A stretch of 64,000 bases of DNA from Coptis chinensis (lineage: Eukaryota > Streptophyta > Magnoliopsida > Ranunculales > Ranunculaceae), in the NCBI GenBank assembly GCA_015680905.1, contig CM027378.1, forward strand, positions 9,219,001 through 9,283,000, in the 5' to 3' direction. Both the position numbers and the translations under genes were made by a program. The notes under the pieces were generated by a model that saw only the letters and a program-made list of their open reading frames with translations, had not been told where the DNA came from and did not search any database. Positions 24,074 to 37,249 of this stretch are shown here, piece after piece; the first letter of the stretch is position 1; each line of letters starts with the position of its first letter.

Positions 24074-27013
24074 ATCTCCCAAGTTTTATTCTCGTCTAGA
24101 GCACGAAGTTCTTCTTGCATCGCCTTTCTCCATACTGGACGAAAGTTAGCTTCTCTAAAGTTCTTGGGTTCTTGCACGTCATCGACTGCACTTAAGAAAG
24201 CATGATGAGATGAAGTGATATTGGCATACGTTATATACTATTGTAGAGGATATGAAACATTATGCAAAGAATAAAAATTCCTGTGAGTCATTGGAGGATG
24301 CAGTTCTCTATCAGATTTATAGTAATCCTTGAGAGTTACTGGAGGTCGTCTCTCTCGTTCAGATTGTCGAGGAGCTGGAGAGTCACTAGAGCGCGCTCTC
24401 ACCTTAGTTTGCTCATTCTGGGAGTGCACCCGCGCCTCTATTACTGGAAAATCATCAGGCACTAGAGCGCGCCCGCCCCTTAGTTGCTCAGTCTGGGAGC
24501 GCGCTCGTGCCCTTTCTTCAGTAGAACCCATAACTTCAGCGGCAGGAACTATACCTTCACCAACCGCTGGGACAGGAACCATGCCTTCACCAACTGTTGG
24601 AAGAGGTGCCAAATCAGCCATAACTACTGGGAGAGGTGCCAAATCTACCAAACACTCCCCCTGGGACTGATTCCCAGGGATAGCTGGATCTTGAAAGAAA
24701 GCTTCAGATTCCACAAATCGTACATCACGTGAGACAACCAATTTTCTTGTCGCCGGATTGTAATATATGTAGCCTTTCTGTGTGGTAGAATAACCAACAA
24801 AAATACATCGAGTAGCCCGAGCATCGAATTTATCTCGATGAAGAGCTTACTGATGTACATAACAAACGCACCCAAAAACTCGCAGATGAGAGAGATCTAG
24901 CAGCCTAGATTTGAGCACTTCCAACGGGGATTTAAAACCAAGAACCTGACTAGGAAGACGATTAATCAAATAAGCAGCAGTTAAGAAGCCATGAGACCAG
25001 TATTGCTTAGAAACATTCATGCCCAATATAAGAGCACGAGTGGTCTCCAAAAGGTGTCTGTTTTTTCTTTCAGCCACGGTATTATGCTGAGGTGTGCCAA
25101 CACAGCTAGTTTGATAAATTATCCCCTGACTACGAAAGTACTTAGGTAACAGACCTTTGCAAAACTCAGTGCCATTGTCTGATATGAACATCTTGATTTT
25201 TCCACCAAACTGATTAGTAACCATATTATGAAAATCTTTGAAAACATTCACAACCTCAGTCTTCGATTTCAACAAATATAACCATGTAGCACGAGATTTA
25301 TCACCAATAAACAACACAAAATACTTATAGCCATTATAAGAATTAACGGGAGCAGGTCCTCATAAATCAAAGTGGATTAACTCAAACAAATTATTAGACA
25401 TAGTATGCGAGTTTGGAAAAGGTAAACGAGTTTGTTTAGAAAATTGACAAACATCACAAACATCATCAGAGTTTATAGAAACATGTGAAAACAAATTTGA
25501 CAAGACATGCTTAGATGGATGCCCAAGTCTTTTATGCAAAATACGACTATCAAGTAAACCACTAATTTGACACGCCTTCTTATGCGACTTCAACAAATAG
25601 AGCCCATTGGAATAAATCACTTCACCAATCATCCTCTGCGACTTTCAATCCTGAAAGACGACAGAGTTAGGAGAAAACATGACATCACAATTTAAAGAAT
25701 TTGTAAGTTTGCCAACAAATAGAAGTTGGACAGGGAAGGAAGGAACAACTAGAACGTCACTCTTGAGACTTTGATTGAAAAAAATCACTTGACCACTACC
25801 TAGAATGGGAACGGTGGATCTATTGGCTATGGAAATATTATGTTTTTCCGTTTTGGACACAAAATTATGGACAGAGGCAGGGTAATTAGCCATATGATAA
25901 GTAGCCCCTGAATCAATTATCCACGAGTTACTATTTTCTAGCATAGTAAAATAGGCATATAAATTACTTGACACATGAGTTGAGACATACTGACCTTTGC
26001 TAGATGGTATGGACTTAGTGAGTTGTTGGAGAATTTGACTTAACTGATGACTAATATCTGAGTTGGACATTGATGTCTTGGCTACTGCGGCATGCTCTTT
26101 CTTGGACAGTTCCTTTTCCCTTTTAAGATGCGGATATAATTCCCAACAACAGTCCTTGGTGTGCCAGTTCTTTCCACAATGATCACAGTGAGACGGTTCC
26201 CTTTTTCCCTTACCTTTTTCAAATCCCTGTGACTTCTTTTGAAAATCATTTTCTGCAAGTAATACAGTAGATTCAGAGATTGAGGACTTCACCTCGGAGT
26301 TCATGGTTTTCTTCCTTGTTTCCTCTCTCTGAATAGTTGCACAAACAGCAGCAAATGATGGAAGAGTGCTTTCCATTAGAATATTGCTTTCCAGATTTTC
26401 ATATTATGGTTTAAGACTACGAAATACTGTGAAGATTTTATCCTCTTCAGCCCATTTCAAAAGAGTCTTAGCATCTGTGGTGTGTGGACGATATATGTTT
26501 AACTCATCCCATAATTTCTTCAAATTCCTAAGGTGTTCTGTAAAAGTCTTCTCACCTTGTTGCAAAGCACCGATTGCGAGTTGAAGTTCAAAAACACGGG
26601 CAAAATTATTCTAGTTTCCGTATAAATCTTTAATTGAATCCCACATCTCCTTTGCAGAATCAAAGAAAGTAAAAATTCCAGCAATAGTTGACTCCATAGA
26701 ATTGAGTAACCAAGATCGAACAAGCTGATCATTGGAAACCCAATTCTCATATTCGGCATCATCAATGGCAGGACACACCTTTGCACCATTAATGAACCAT
26801 AATTTCCTCTTGCCACCCAGAGATAGCAAAACAGCCCTAGACTAAGGTATATAGTTTGTTCCATTCAAGAGAATTGATGACAGCTTCCAACCGGGATTAG
26901 AATTAGTCTATGTTGTTACAACAGACTTTGGGTTTGGTTTTGGATATGACATAGTGTTTTGTGTTTATTTAGATTGATTTAGAGGAGAGATTAAGCGCTC
27001 CGCTCTGATACTA

Positions 27014-27290
27014 TGTAGAATTAAACAACCAATCAAAGAGACAAAACACAAGAATTTATAGTGGTTCGGTGTCAATGCGGCAGCTTACGTCCACAGGAGA
27101 GGAAAGGTTTATTGCTTGATTGACTGTGGTTTGTGTTACATAGGGTTATATATATAGCACAACATGAGTGCATAATCGTATCTCTAGTTTCTAAAAGGAG
27201 TGGAGACTTTCCTTTATAGAAAACATACGAATCTATCGAACCTTTGTCAAAACCGACTAGGGCGCGCCCGCACCTTCTCTGACTTCTCCC
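27014..27290 (-). repeat. 5' LTR of the Copia element (outer border approximate)
   Basis: The inner end reads TTTAATTCTACA on the minus strand, directly before the primer site. A TATATATATAG box lies near 27150. The outer end is placed near 27290 because LINE ORF1 coding begins at 27295; no partner LTR remains to fix it. Confidence 0.55.
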
Positions 27291-27294
27291 GTAG

Positions 27295-30247
27295 ATGGTA
27301 ATAGGCGAATCTTCCGAAAAGTCCCCAAAATCTAAGCTTGAGGTGCTCCAAGCTGAGATGCAGAACTTATTCTACTCAAAGGAAAAGAAAGTGGTGGATA
27401 TCATGTGCAAAAATAATGAAGAGTCCACTCCTAGCAGGAATACCTTACTGGGGAAATTATGCAAGACATAGCGGATGAATTGCATCGATGCTGGCAAACT
27501 AGAAGCAAAACAAAGATAGAACTCATCTCGAGGGGTTTCTACAAGCTCCAGTTTGATAACTTGGAGGAATATGACCATGTCAGGAAGAATGGGCCTTGGT
27601 TAGTACATGGCTTCATCATCTCGATCAAAAAATGGAAAAAATCGGCAAAGCTAGATGAAGAAGCATGTTCAATCTTGTGAGATTTTGGGTACAGATATAT
27701 GGACTACCACAAGAGCGTATAAACGATGAAAATGTTAGAAAGGTGGGCTAAAGATTAGGCAAAGTGAAAGTTACAGATTTAACTTGCTCGGCGGAGTTCA
27801 AGAAACCAGTAGCAAGATTTCGGGTTCATATGGATATCAAAGAAAGACTTCTCAAGGGCATATATTTGCGAACTGAACTAGGGAAGTCTTTCCGATAACC
27901 TTTAAATATGAAAAATTGGATATTTTCTGCTGTTTTTGTGGCTGTATCGGATATGACATTTATTTCTGTAGTCAAAAGGAAAAGTATCAAATCAATATAC
28001 TGAAGTGTGAGGCTTTCCAAGAGATATTAAGCATAAATTTACTTTCTTACTCAGAGCAAATATTTTTTTCAATGGAGTGGTTCACTCTGAGCCAATGTCT
28101 ATCTCGTTCGTGGGTACGCCTCAAAAACCCAGGTTTGATCTCCGACAAGGAATAGAGGAACCCCGGTGAACAGAAACAGAATAGGCATGGAGATTTTGGC
28201 TACCCCAAGAATAGGATAGGTGGCGCGTGGTATGACGACACTGTAGGAACCGTTATGGTTGCACCGAATGATTACAAACCGCAAAAACCCACACGCAGCG
28301 GAATAAGAGGTTCTCACGATTTTGGATAGAAATGATACCTTTTAGATCGGCTTCTTATCTCTGAGAATCCAAGCTCTATGAAATTATCAACCTCTTGATC
28401 TTCTGTTGTATTTCTATTCTTAGAATGGACGTTGTGTGGGCAATGATCTACCAACCCTTTCTTTCTCTCTTTCCTTGCCTCTCTTTTTCTAACAATGAAT
28501 AGTGAATCCGGCCAGGAGAGAAGGGTTTCTATTATAGGCTACAACAGGGACCATGAGCAAAAATTAGGGTTGGGCCTCCTGACGGGCTTGGGCTTCCCAT
28601 GTTCGCCCAGAACACACGACCCAAGTCCGTCAACAAATGGCTTATTTCACTAAAGGCCATTGTGCACTACCGCCCTAATCCCAAATTACGTGTTACGTTT
28701 ATGGGCTCCATATTATATGCTTGTTGATCTCCCCATGTTTAAGATATCGAATGCCCGTTGATTAAGTCAAGTTACTGACAACTACATTAATCAACTTCTT
28801 ATGTCCTTGAGTAGTACCACTCAACCTTATTGTCATGTCAGATTAAATCCACCTGTAGGGTTTACATGACAATCCTTATGAGCTCCTCAAGGGGACATCA
28901 TCAGCCCGACTTCCTGCGGGTCATAGATTCCTTCTATAATCAACAGCACACCTTACATACAATGTCATTACCCAATCCATCGAGTTTGTTGATTCACAAA
29001 TGAATCTCACTCATTGATGATTTAAAGCAATGTACAATGCACGTAAGTGCCCATTATTATATCCGGATTAAAAGGACAAGCATCCATAATAACAGAGGTG
29101 TTTGTTATCTTATATAGTCAGTATAAAGAGAAACAACTTCACTTGGTCCTGTTCAATACACACAAAGTGTACTAGTGTAATTTTGTAGTCAAGATAGACT
29201 AATACCAGATTATACTACAACCGTACAAATGGTTTGTCCAAATCCATTTAGGTTGTGAACGTTTACTTATACTTTATAAGGTACTGATGATATGATCTTC
29301 TGTGTGTCACCACACACCATATCATCTACAACATAAAGTATTATACACATGTATATAACTAATAATATATATAATATGCATAACATTTTGCCCATATGAT
29401 TCTCATTCAAAATATAAATAATTAGAGTTAATACAAAAATAATGCTTTTAGTATATAACCCTATCAGACACGTAAACAGATGAAAGTTAGTGATGGACAA
29501 GTAGGGTCCCACCTACCTGCAAGCCCAACGGATAAAATTTATGCTGACCAAAGCTGCTTCTTTTTCTACCATTGAAAATAGCATGGTTGGTAACTCGAGT
29601 CTGATGGGACCTAGCCCACAATATAGCTCTAGTTCTATAAACCAAGGCCTAAGAAGTGGGTGTAGTAACTCTGGAGATTCTTATGGAACTGAGGCCCACG
29701 TAGAGGGGAATGGAACTTTAGAAATATGGAAAAAAAAAATTCTGGGCCTATAGATATGGTTATGGACCTCTCAGCTCACCGTTCTTTACAAGGTAAAGTC
29801 CACGAGGACTTCTGGTGTCTTAATAAAGAAAGTCTCTCAGGTCTTTCTTCTATACCTTCTCTATCCCACACCAGTCCATGTGCTAGAACCACTATTTTGG
29901 AAAAATCACAGAACCCCAACAATAACCCCACTTTCTGTCAACCACCCTCACCACTTTCCAATGCCATGGTACCTTATGAGGGGATGTATGTCCATGTTTC
30001 AAATGTTCATAGTCAAGACAAACAAGCACCTACCCCGGCCTTTCAGTTTCTCGGTTTACCAACACGAGGACGAGGATTTAAAACGCTGGTTTCTCGAGGT
30101 CCCAGAAGAAGGTTGAATAGAGGTATTCAATCCAGAGAAAGAGTTGTGGTTCTGAGGAATGTTACTGTTATAGGTTCCAAAAGAAAAGGTGAACTGATTG
30201 AGAAAGAAGACATGGCACACGATGGAGATGGAGGGGGTAAAATGTAG
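27295..30247 (+). pseudogene. LINE ORF1 (DUF4283 and CCHC), interrupted
   Basis: ORF1 proteins bind LINE RNA. A Lys/Glu-rich N-terminus (MVIGESSEKSPKSKLEVLQ) begins at 27295. The DUF4283-like domain follows in another frame at about 27459-27680 (ISRGFYKLQFDNLEEYDHV, NGPWLVHGF). A knuckle reading ITFKYEKLDIFCCFCG...C occurs at 27900-27975, with Tyr where the family has His. The solo LTR then splits the gene, and a Ser/Pro-rich C-terminal part continues to about 30247. Frameshifts near 27470 and 27680 show it is dead. Confidence 0.7.
28242..29466 (-). mobile_element. Solo LTR (Copia, Sire/Angela-like), 1,225 bp, target duplication GACAC
   Basis: Read on the minus strand it starts TGATAGGGTTATATAC and ends GGTTCCTACA, the style of long LTRs of the Sire/Angela Copia group. 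GACAC flanks it at 28237-28241 and 29467-29471. There is no internal region, so it is a solo LTR left by recombination. It lies within LINE ORF1 and so is younger than the LINE. Confidence 0.8.
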
Positions 30248-33200
30248 TGTCCAGTTCTTTGAAAAAAGATCAAAGATAGCAAAAAGTCAAGAAGATGAGA
30301 TGAGAACTAGTGGATGTGGTCACTTGCTGAGTTCTGAGGAAGCGCCGACTATCTCGATCTCAACAGATTCGGTTGTATCTAGTGCCCCGGTAGTTTCTAG
30401 TATACCACCTCTGATTGATAGCCCTCTGGACTCTGATGCTTCTTCTAACAATGATATTCCTTTGGTGGTTCATAACCAGTACAACCAGGAAGTGATTCAG
30501 GTGGGTCAGAACCAAGACATGATGCCAGTGGTTAATCGAGGGATGGTAGAGTATGTATCTGATGCTAGTATGACTCAGCCGACCCCTTTATCTATGGATT
30601 CTTCTTCAGTGGTACGTCGCCTACAATTTCCTCTTCAGGTGGAAGGTTATGGTGAAAGTTCCAGAGAACTAAAAGGTTCAGGATCAGGATTTGTTAATGA
30701 GGTGGTCTCTGAACAAAGTTATGAGTCGTCAAGCAGTGGAGGTCTGTGTGGTCCTCCTCCAGGGTTCGCGGTGGCTGTCCCCAAAAGCCGCCTCACCATC
30801 AATGATACACGCCTGGAATTGTCGGGGAATCAGTTCCTCCACGGAATTCAAAACCTAAAGGACCTTATTCGACAGCACCAACCAGATATCATTTGCTTGT
30901 CTGAAACAAAAGTTAGTGATAGTAAGATTAGTATGCTTAGTAAGGTAATAAAGTATGATAGCTTTTTCTGTGTCCTTGCTTATGGTCTTCGAGGTGGACT
31001 TGCTATTTTCTGGAATAGTGGAGTTGAGCTTGAAATACTAGGAGCTACAACTAATCAAATCATAGATAAACTTACGAATTATCATAGTACTAATCCTTGG
31101 TTTTTTAGTTTTATTTATGGTGAACCTAATGTTTGCCTTAGACATAATTTTTGGAGAGAACACAGGGAAACAACTACTTATATCCTTGGCCCATGGCTCT
31201 TGTTTGGTGATTGTAATGCTGTTAGAACACTAGATGAAAAAGTGGGGGGTAGATCTATTTTTACTAAATGCATAACTGATTTTAACTATGTTATCAATGA
31301 TCTGGGCCTAGTGGATTTAGGATATAGGGGTCCTAAATTTACTTGGAACAATAATAGGAAAGTCCAAGACATTATTTTAGAAAGATTAGATCGGGCCCTT
31401 GCTAGTGCTGAATGGTTAGATTTGTTTCCTTCTATGACTGTTAATAATATTGCAAATGGTACTTCGGATTATCTTTCTCTTAAGATTAGTCTTAAAAACT
31501 CGGTGGAGCTTGTTGATAGATCTTTTAGATTCTATAATATGTGGTTGAAAGACCCTACCTGTAAACCTGTGATAATAAAGCTTGGAATTTGGTAACCCAT
31601 GATTTACCTGACTGGAAAGCTATCCATAGATTAAAGAATACTGAAAAGAAACTTAAAACTTGGAATAAAAAAGATTTTGGAAACATTTTTACTAACATTA
31701 AAAAAAACCCAAAGGGATTTAGATAGAGTTCTTCAAAAACCTTTTAATCCTGCTAATCATGAGAAAGCTAAGGTTTTAAAAAATATTTTGTTTGATTGGT
31801 ATGAGAAAGAAGAAGCTTTATGGAAACAAAATTCTAGTCAACATTGGATCAAGGAAGGTGGTAAAAATACAAAGTTTTTTCATCAATATACTATATATTG
31901 AAGAATAAAAAATTCTATTAATAATATTAAAAATGAGGATGGAAAGTGGAAGGAAGGCAAACAGATGTAGGGATTGCTATTAATGAATATTTTGAAGATA
32001 TTTTTGAATTTGATAATCCTGCATCTAATGAGAGCATTCTGAACTTGTTTACTCCATGTATAACTGCTAGAGAGAATGATATCTTAACTACTTGTCCTTC
32101 TGAGGGTGATATTTGGAATGTTGTTAAAAAAACTAAGTGCTCTTAAATCTCCTGAGCCTGATGGTTTCCAGGGTGCTTTCTACCAACAATGTTGGGATGT
32201 TATTGGTCATAGTATAAGTGATTGTGTTATAAATTTCTTCATTAATGGTTATATGCATCCTAGTATTAATGAAACCTTTATAGCTTTGATTCATAAAATC
32301 TCTAATCCTAATCACATGTCTAAGTTTAGGCCTATTAGCTTATGTAACTTCTGCTATAAGATCATTTCAAAGTTGTTGGCTATTCGTTTAAAAGCTCACA
32401 TTAATAAGATAGTTTCCCCCTTCCAAGGAGCTTTCATAAAAAGTAGGAGTATAGGTGATAATATAGGTTTGGTTGCTGAGATTTTTCATAATATGAAGCA
32501 TATGAAGGCTAAACATGGTTTTGTAGCCTTAAAAATGGATATGGCTAAGGCTTTTGATAAAGTTGAATGGTCTTTTCTTGATAATATTTTCAAAAAACTT
32601 GGTTTTAGTGAAAAATGGAGGCTCCTTATCTCTCAATGTATTTCAACTGTTTCTTTTTTCTTTTAGAGTCCTTCTTAATTGTGCCCCTTGGAACATGTCA
32701 TTCCCAAAAGAGAGATTAGACAGGGAGATCCTCTCTCCCCTTACATTTTTATTATTGTTTTCAGGATGATTGCGGCAAAAGCTAAACAGGATGGGGCTAT
32801 TTATGGTATTAAGATTAGAAAGAATGCTCCCCCTATCACTCATTTGTTTTATGCGGATGATTTAATTCTTTTTACCAAAGTTAATCTAGAAGAAAGTGGT
32901 CACCTTAAGATTATCTTAGCGGACTATTGTGATATTTCTTGTCAGAAAATTAATTTTAACAAATCTAGTATTTTTTGTAATAAAAATGTGCATAATAGAC
33001 ACAAAATAATTTTGAAAAGATTTTGGAAAATGAGAATTTTCGACAAAAAAGATAAGTCTTTGGGAGTTCCTATAGTTTTATCTAGGAAAAAAAGAGAGGG
33101 CTTTGATTACTTGGTTGACAAAGTTCAAGCAAAAATAAAAGGATGGAAAGCCAAAGTGTTGTCTCAAGCGGGTAGAACAACTCTCATCCAAGCTGTTCCC

Positions 33201-34910
33201 CAGGTTACACTTTTTTTCGCTATGTCTACCTACCTTCTCCCTGTCTCTACTTGTGAGAAGATAGACAAAGCATGCAGAGAGTTTTGGTGGCATGGAACAG
33301 ATGATAGCAAAGGTATCCACACCATTGGGTGTGATAACATATGCAGACCTAAAGCCATGGGAGGCTTGGGATTCCGAAAAGCTAGAAACATGAATAAAGC
33401 TATGCTGGCAAAGCTTGCCTGGAATTAAAGTGTCTACTGATACTTCCTCTATATGGGCTAGAACCTTTAAGGCTGCATATGGAAAAAATTGGTTTGATGT
33501 CAAGGAGAATCCTCCACCAAAGGCTTCTTGGTTTTGGAAAGGGATACACCAAGTAGGGCTTTGCATTATACCAAATATGATTTGGAATATTGGCACAGGC
33601 AAGGAGGTCAAAGCTATACATCAACCTTGGTTCCTGGTCAATGATTTACCAGCTTCTCTAAAAGATCTAGTTCCATCTAGTATGGAATATGAAGATCTCA
33701 AAGTCTCAGATCTTATGTTTGGTGATGGCAGTAGATGGGATTTCAACAAAATTGAGCAGTTGTTCCCATCTCAAGTTAGTCAGCTCATTAGACAAGTGGA
33801 AATAAGACCTCTTACCCTAACCAAAGACACTATGAAATGGGTGGGTACTAGGAATGGTAACTTGACTGTAAAATCTGCTTATCACCTACTGACTAGGGAT
33901 GACTGGGTGGGTCAGCCCTTATCTTTTAACAGTATAACCATCAAACATATCTAACAAGCTAAGGTACCTGCTAGCTACTAAAATCTTCTATAGAAGTTAT
34001 ATATGCATATCCTTCCTACAGGAGATCTGTTAGCAAGCAGGAATGTCAAGGGGGATTTCTCGTGTCCTTTTTGTTGGACTGAGCAAGAAACCCGTCTCCA
34101 TATCTTTTTCATGTGCGGATAGATAAAATCCATATGGTTTGCATCCAATTTGGGCATACACATAGAAGCTATGAGTCCGAATAGTGTGAGAGGTTGGTTG
34201 GACACATTCCTAGCATGGCACAATGATAAGGATCCTGGCATAGCAGAAAAGAGAGTGTTAGCACTCATAATGCTTCATGAGATATGGGAGATGAGAAATA
34301 AAACTAAGTTTGAAAGACGGAACATCAACAGAGGCAGTCTCATGAGAAGATGTAATGTCTTATGGGACAGATGCCTTGAGGCTCACAAAGATGAACAGGG
34401 AGTCACTTGCACCCATGTCCAGTTTAATAATGACCATTATAATTATTTATTTCCTGTCATACAAGAAAATACTTGTGTAATAAAATTTGATGTTGCCTTT
34501 AACAGGGAAACTAAGTGGGCAGGAGCTGGTGGCTTAGTATGGAGTAAAGATGGAGAACTCATAGGAGCAGGCTACCGGAGATATGCAACACGGGATGCAT
34601 AAGCTACAGAAATGGTAGCAACTGAAGTAGCTATTAGTTTGGCTAAGCAAATCGGGGAGCAGTCTATTTTGGTTCAAAAAGCTTTGCAAAGCCTTGAGGA
34701 AGACACCCCTCATAACTGGAAGTTGGAATCTGTCAGAAACTCTATTAGGCATCTTTGTATTTCGCTCTCATTTTGTAAGTTTAATTAGATTAGTAGGCTT
34801 ATGAATGGTGAAGCTCATGACCTGGCTCAGTGGGCCCTTCACAGTCATGGTATGGGTCCACTCCCAAATGGTCAACAAGCATGTAATGTCTCTATGTTTG
34901 TGATTCAATA
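30198..34910 (+). pseudogene. LINE ORF2: endonuclease, reverse transcriptase, RNase H
   Basis: A Ser-rich linker ends GPPPGF near 30760. The endonuclease segment runs about 30800-31500 (NLKDLIRQHQPDIICLSETK with the catalytic Glu, LLFGDCNAV, LDRALAS, and TSDYL where the family has SDH). The reverse transcriptase runs about 32110-33430 (FRPISLCNFCYKIISKLLA, ALKMDMAKAFDKVEW, REIRQGDPLSPYIF, and the catalytic YADD at 32850-32861). A Cys/His zf-RVT-like stretch lies near 33960-34130, and RNase H at 34480-34900 (IKFDVAFNRETKWAGAGG, LMNGEAHDLAQWAL). Frame changes at about 31595, 31900, 32110, 32660 and 33420 and a stop near 34602 show it is inactive. The RT frame at 32679-33428 is the longest intact piece. 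Confidence 0.8.
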
Positions 34911-35279
34911 TATAAGACTAGCTTTCGAACCCGTCTTATGAACGGTTGTCGTTATATTAAATTATTCTAAAAAATATTAGCAACTATGCAGAGCTAAATT
35001 AGATAGAAAAATTATATTAATCACTCATTCAAATTTCTTGCGCCACTCTCTATAAAAAGAAAGCACCAAACCTTGATAAAACTCATCGACTTATTTTTGT
35101 TGTTCGGTTTAATAATAGAAGTTCGATTGAAATTTTGTGAGAATGCCCAATGTGGCGAAGATGATATTGAAGCTAATTGAATAGAAAGACATTCCCAATC
35201 ATAATAAAAAAATTATAATAAACACTACTTAAAATGCAAAACTATACTTGTCGAGACATTATATTTTCCCTACATATAA

Positions 35280-36690
35280 TACGACTATGTTTCGGGGTTA
35301 GTTTAATGCATTTGCATCAAGTTTCCGATTTTACATTAATTATTATTTGAGGTTAGTTCAATGTAGTTGCATTTAGTTTCTGATTTTCCATTAATTATTC
35401 TATGAGGTTAATTCAATGTAGTTGTATCAAGTTTCTGATTTCCCGTTAATTATTCATTAAGGTTAATTCAGTGCAGTTGCATATAGTTTTCAATGTTTCG
35501 TTAATTACTCTTTGAGATTAGTTCATTGCATTTGCATCTAGGTTCCAATTTTCTGTTAATTATTCTTTGAGGTTAGTTCAATACATCTATATCCAGTTTC
35601 TGATTCCCGTTAATTATTTTTCGAGGTTAGTTCGCATCTAGCTTCCAATTTTCGGTTATTTATGCTTTGAGGGTAGTTCGATGCAGTTACATCTGGTTTC
35701 CGATTTCCAGTTAACTATAATTTGAAGTTATTTCAATGCATTTGCATCCAGTTTTCGATTTTCTGTTAAATATTCATCAAGAATATTGCAATCAATTTCT
35801 GATTTCCCGGCCTATTAGTTAATCTATGATTTTAGTTTAATACAGTTGCATCCAGTTTTCGATTTTCCGTTAATTATTGTTTGATGTTAGTTCAATGCAA
35901 TTGCATCAAATTTCCGATTTTCCGTTAATTGTTCTTTAAGGTTAGTTCAATGCATTTGCAGCAAGTTTTCGATTTTCCATTAATTATTTTTTGAGGTTTG
36001 TCCAATGCAATTGTATCAAATTTATGATTTCCCGTTAATTATTCATTGAAGCTAGTTCAGTGCAGTTGCATCCATTTTTCGACATTTCATTAATTAGTCT
36101 TTAGATTAGTTCATTGCATTTGCATCTAGTTTCCGATTTCCGATTTCTCATTAATAACTCTTTGAGGTTAGTTAAATACATCTGCATCTAGTTTATGATT
36201 TCTGATTATTTATGCTTTGAGGTTAAGTTCGATACAATTTCATCCAGTTTCTGATTTCTCGTTAACTATTCTTTGAGGTTATTTCAATGCATTTGAATCT
36301 AGTTTCTGATTTTTCGCCAATTATTCTATGAGGTTAGTTCAATGAAGTTGCATTTGATTTTTTATTTATTGTTAATTATATTTTGAGGTTAGTTCAATAC
36401 ATTTGCATCCAGTTTCCGATTTCCCATTAATTATTATTTGAGGTTTGTTTGATGCATTTTTGCATACCGTTTTCGATTTTCCATTAAATATTTTTCAAGG
36501 ATTTGCATCCAATTTCTAATTTCTCGTTAGTAATTCTCTGACGTCAGTTTAATGCAGTTGCAGCAATTTTCGATTTATATAGTTAATTACTTTTTGAGTT
36601 TAGTTTATCGTATATACATAAAGTTTCCAATTTCATGTTAATTACTCTTTGAGCTCAGTTAAATGTATTTGAATCCAGTTTTCGATTTTC
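35280..36690. repeat. Degenerate 55-bp tandem repeat array 1
   Basis: About 25 units. The consensus, in pieces, is TTAGTTCAATGCATTTGCAT, then CCAGTTTCCGATTTTCCGTT, then AATTATTCTTTGAGG. Units differ by 10-25% and some are shortened. It lies within Helitron H1. No conserved reading frame and no unique spacers. Confidence 0.85.
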
Positions 36691-37249
36691 TTTTAATTAT
36701 CTAATATGGTGTGTAATACCAACTTTCTATTGATCCATCTGTAGTGTCCTTAATTGCAAACATGACATAAAAATAAATTATATTTGATTTACTATATGGG
36801 ATCATCAAATATTATCCAGTTCCCGATTTCCTGTTAATTATTCTTTAAATTATACCTGACTCACTATGTGGAATCTTTAAAGATTATCTATGAGCGGGTC
36901 CTGTCATATTAATTATTCTGAAAAAAATATATGCAACTATATATGCATAACTATTATATACAAATATTGTATTGATCACTCATCCAAATTTCTTATAACA
37001 TGAAAACCCTACGTACTCTCTATTAAAAAAAAAAAACTCACTATTGATAAAACTCTTCAACTTCATTTTGTTGTTTAATAATAGAAGTTTGATTGAAGTT
37101 TTGTGAGATTGTCTAATAAGATGAAGTTCATATTGAAGCTACTTGAATATTAAGGTGTTCCTAATCATAAGAAAAAAGATAAGATAAACACTATTTTAAA
37201 TGCAAAACTATATTTATCCAGATATTCCCACAACATATAACACAACTAT

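Larger units (their letters stand above)
22688..27290 (-). mobile_element. Ty1/Copia LTR retrotransposon, 3' end missing, broken
   Basis: On the minus strand the order is 5' LTR (27014 to about 27290), a tRNA-Met-type primer site (TAGTATCAGAGC, 27002-27013), gag (about 26950-26380) and a zinc-knuckle segment. Then come protease (IIDSGATYHMA near 25900), pre-integrase (ILHKRLGHPSKH), integrase (DNGTEFC, GTPQHNTVAERKNRHLLE), reverse transcriptase (TFAPIAKMNTFRVL, VVLVYVDDIVITG) and the start of RNase H (LQYLKGSPGRGIW), which ends at 22688 where the gag-only element sits. The domain order with integrase before reverse transcriptase is diagnostic of Copia. The rest of RNase H and the 3' LTR are absent from the window. 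A SINE interrupts it at 23678-24073. It has several breaks and is a fossil. Confidence 0.85.
27291..34917 (+). mobile_element. L1-type LINE with RNase H, decayed
   Basis: ORF1 (DUF4283 RNA-binding-like domain plus zinc knuckle) is followed by ORF2 with endonuclease, reverse transcriptase, zf-RVT-like and RNase H segments, the layout of plant L1 elements. It is split by a 1,225-bp solo LTR at 28242-29466. Its left end touches the Copia LTR and its right end the CTAG terminus of Helitron H1. No poly(A) tail or target duplication is visible, so both ends may be cut. At least five frame changes or stops are present across the two ORFs. Confidence 0.85.
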
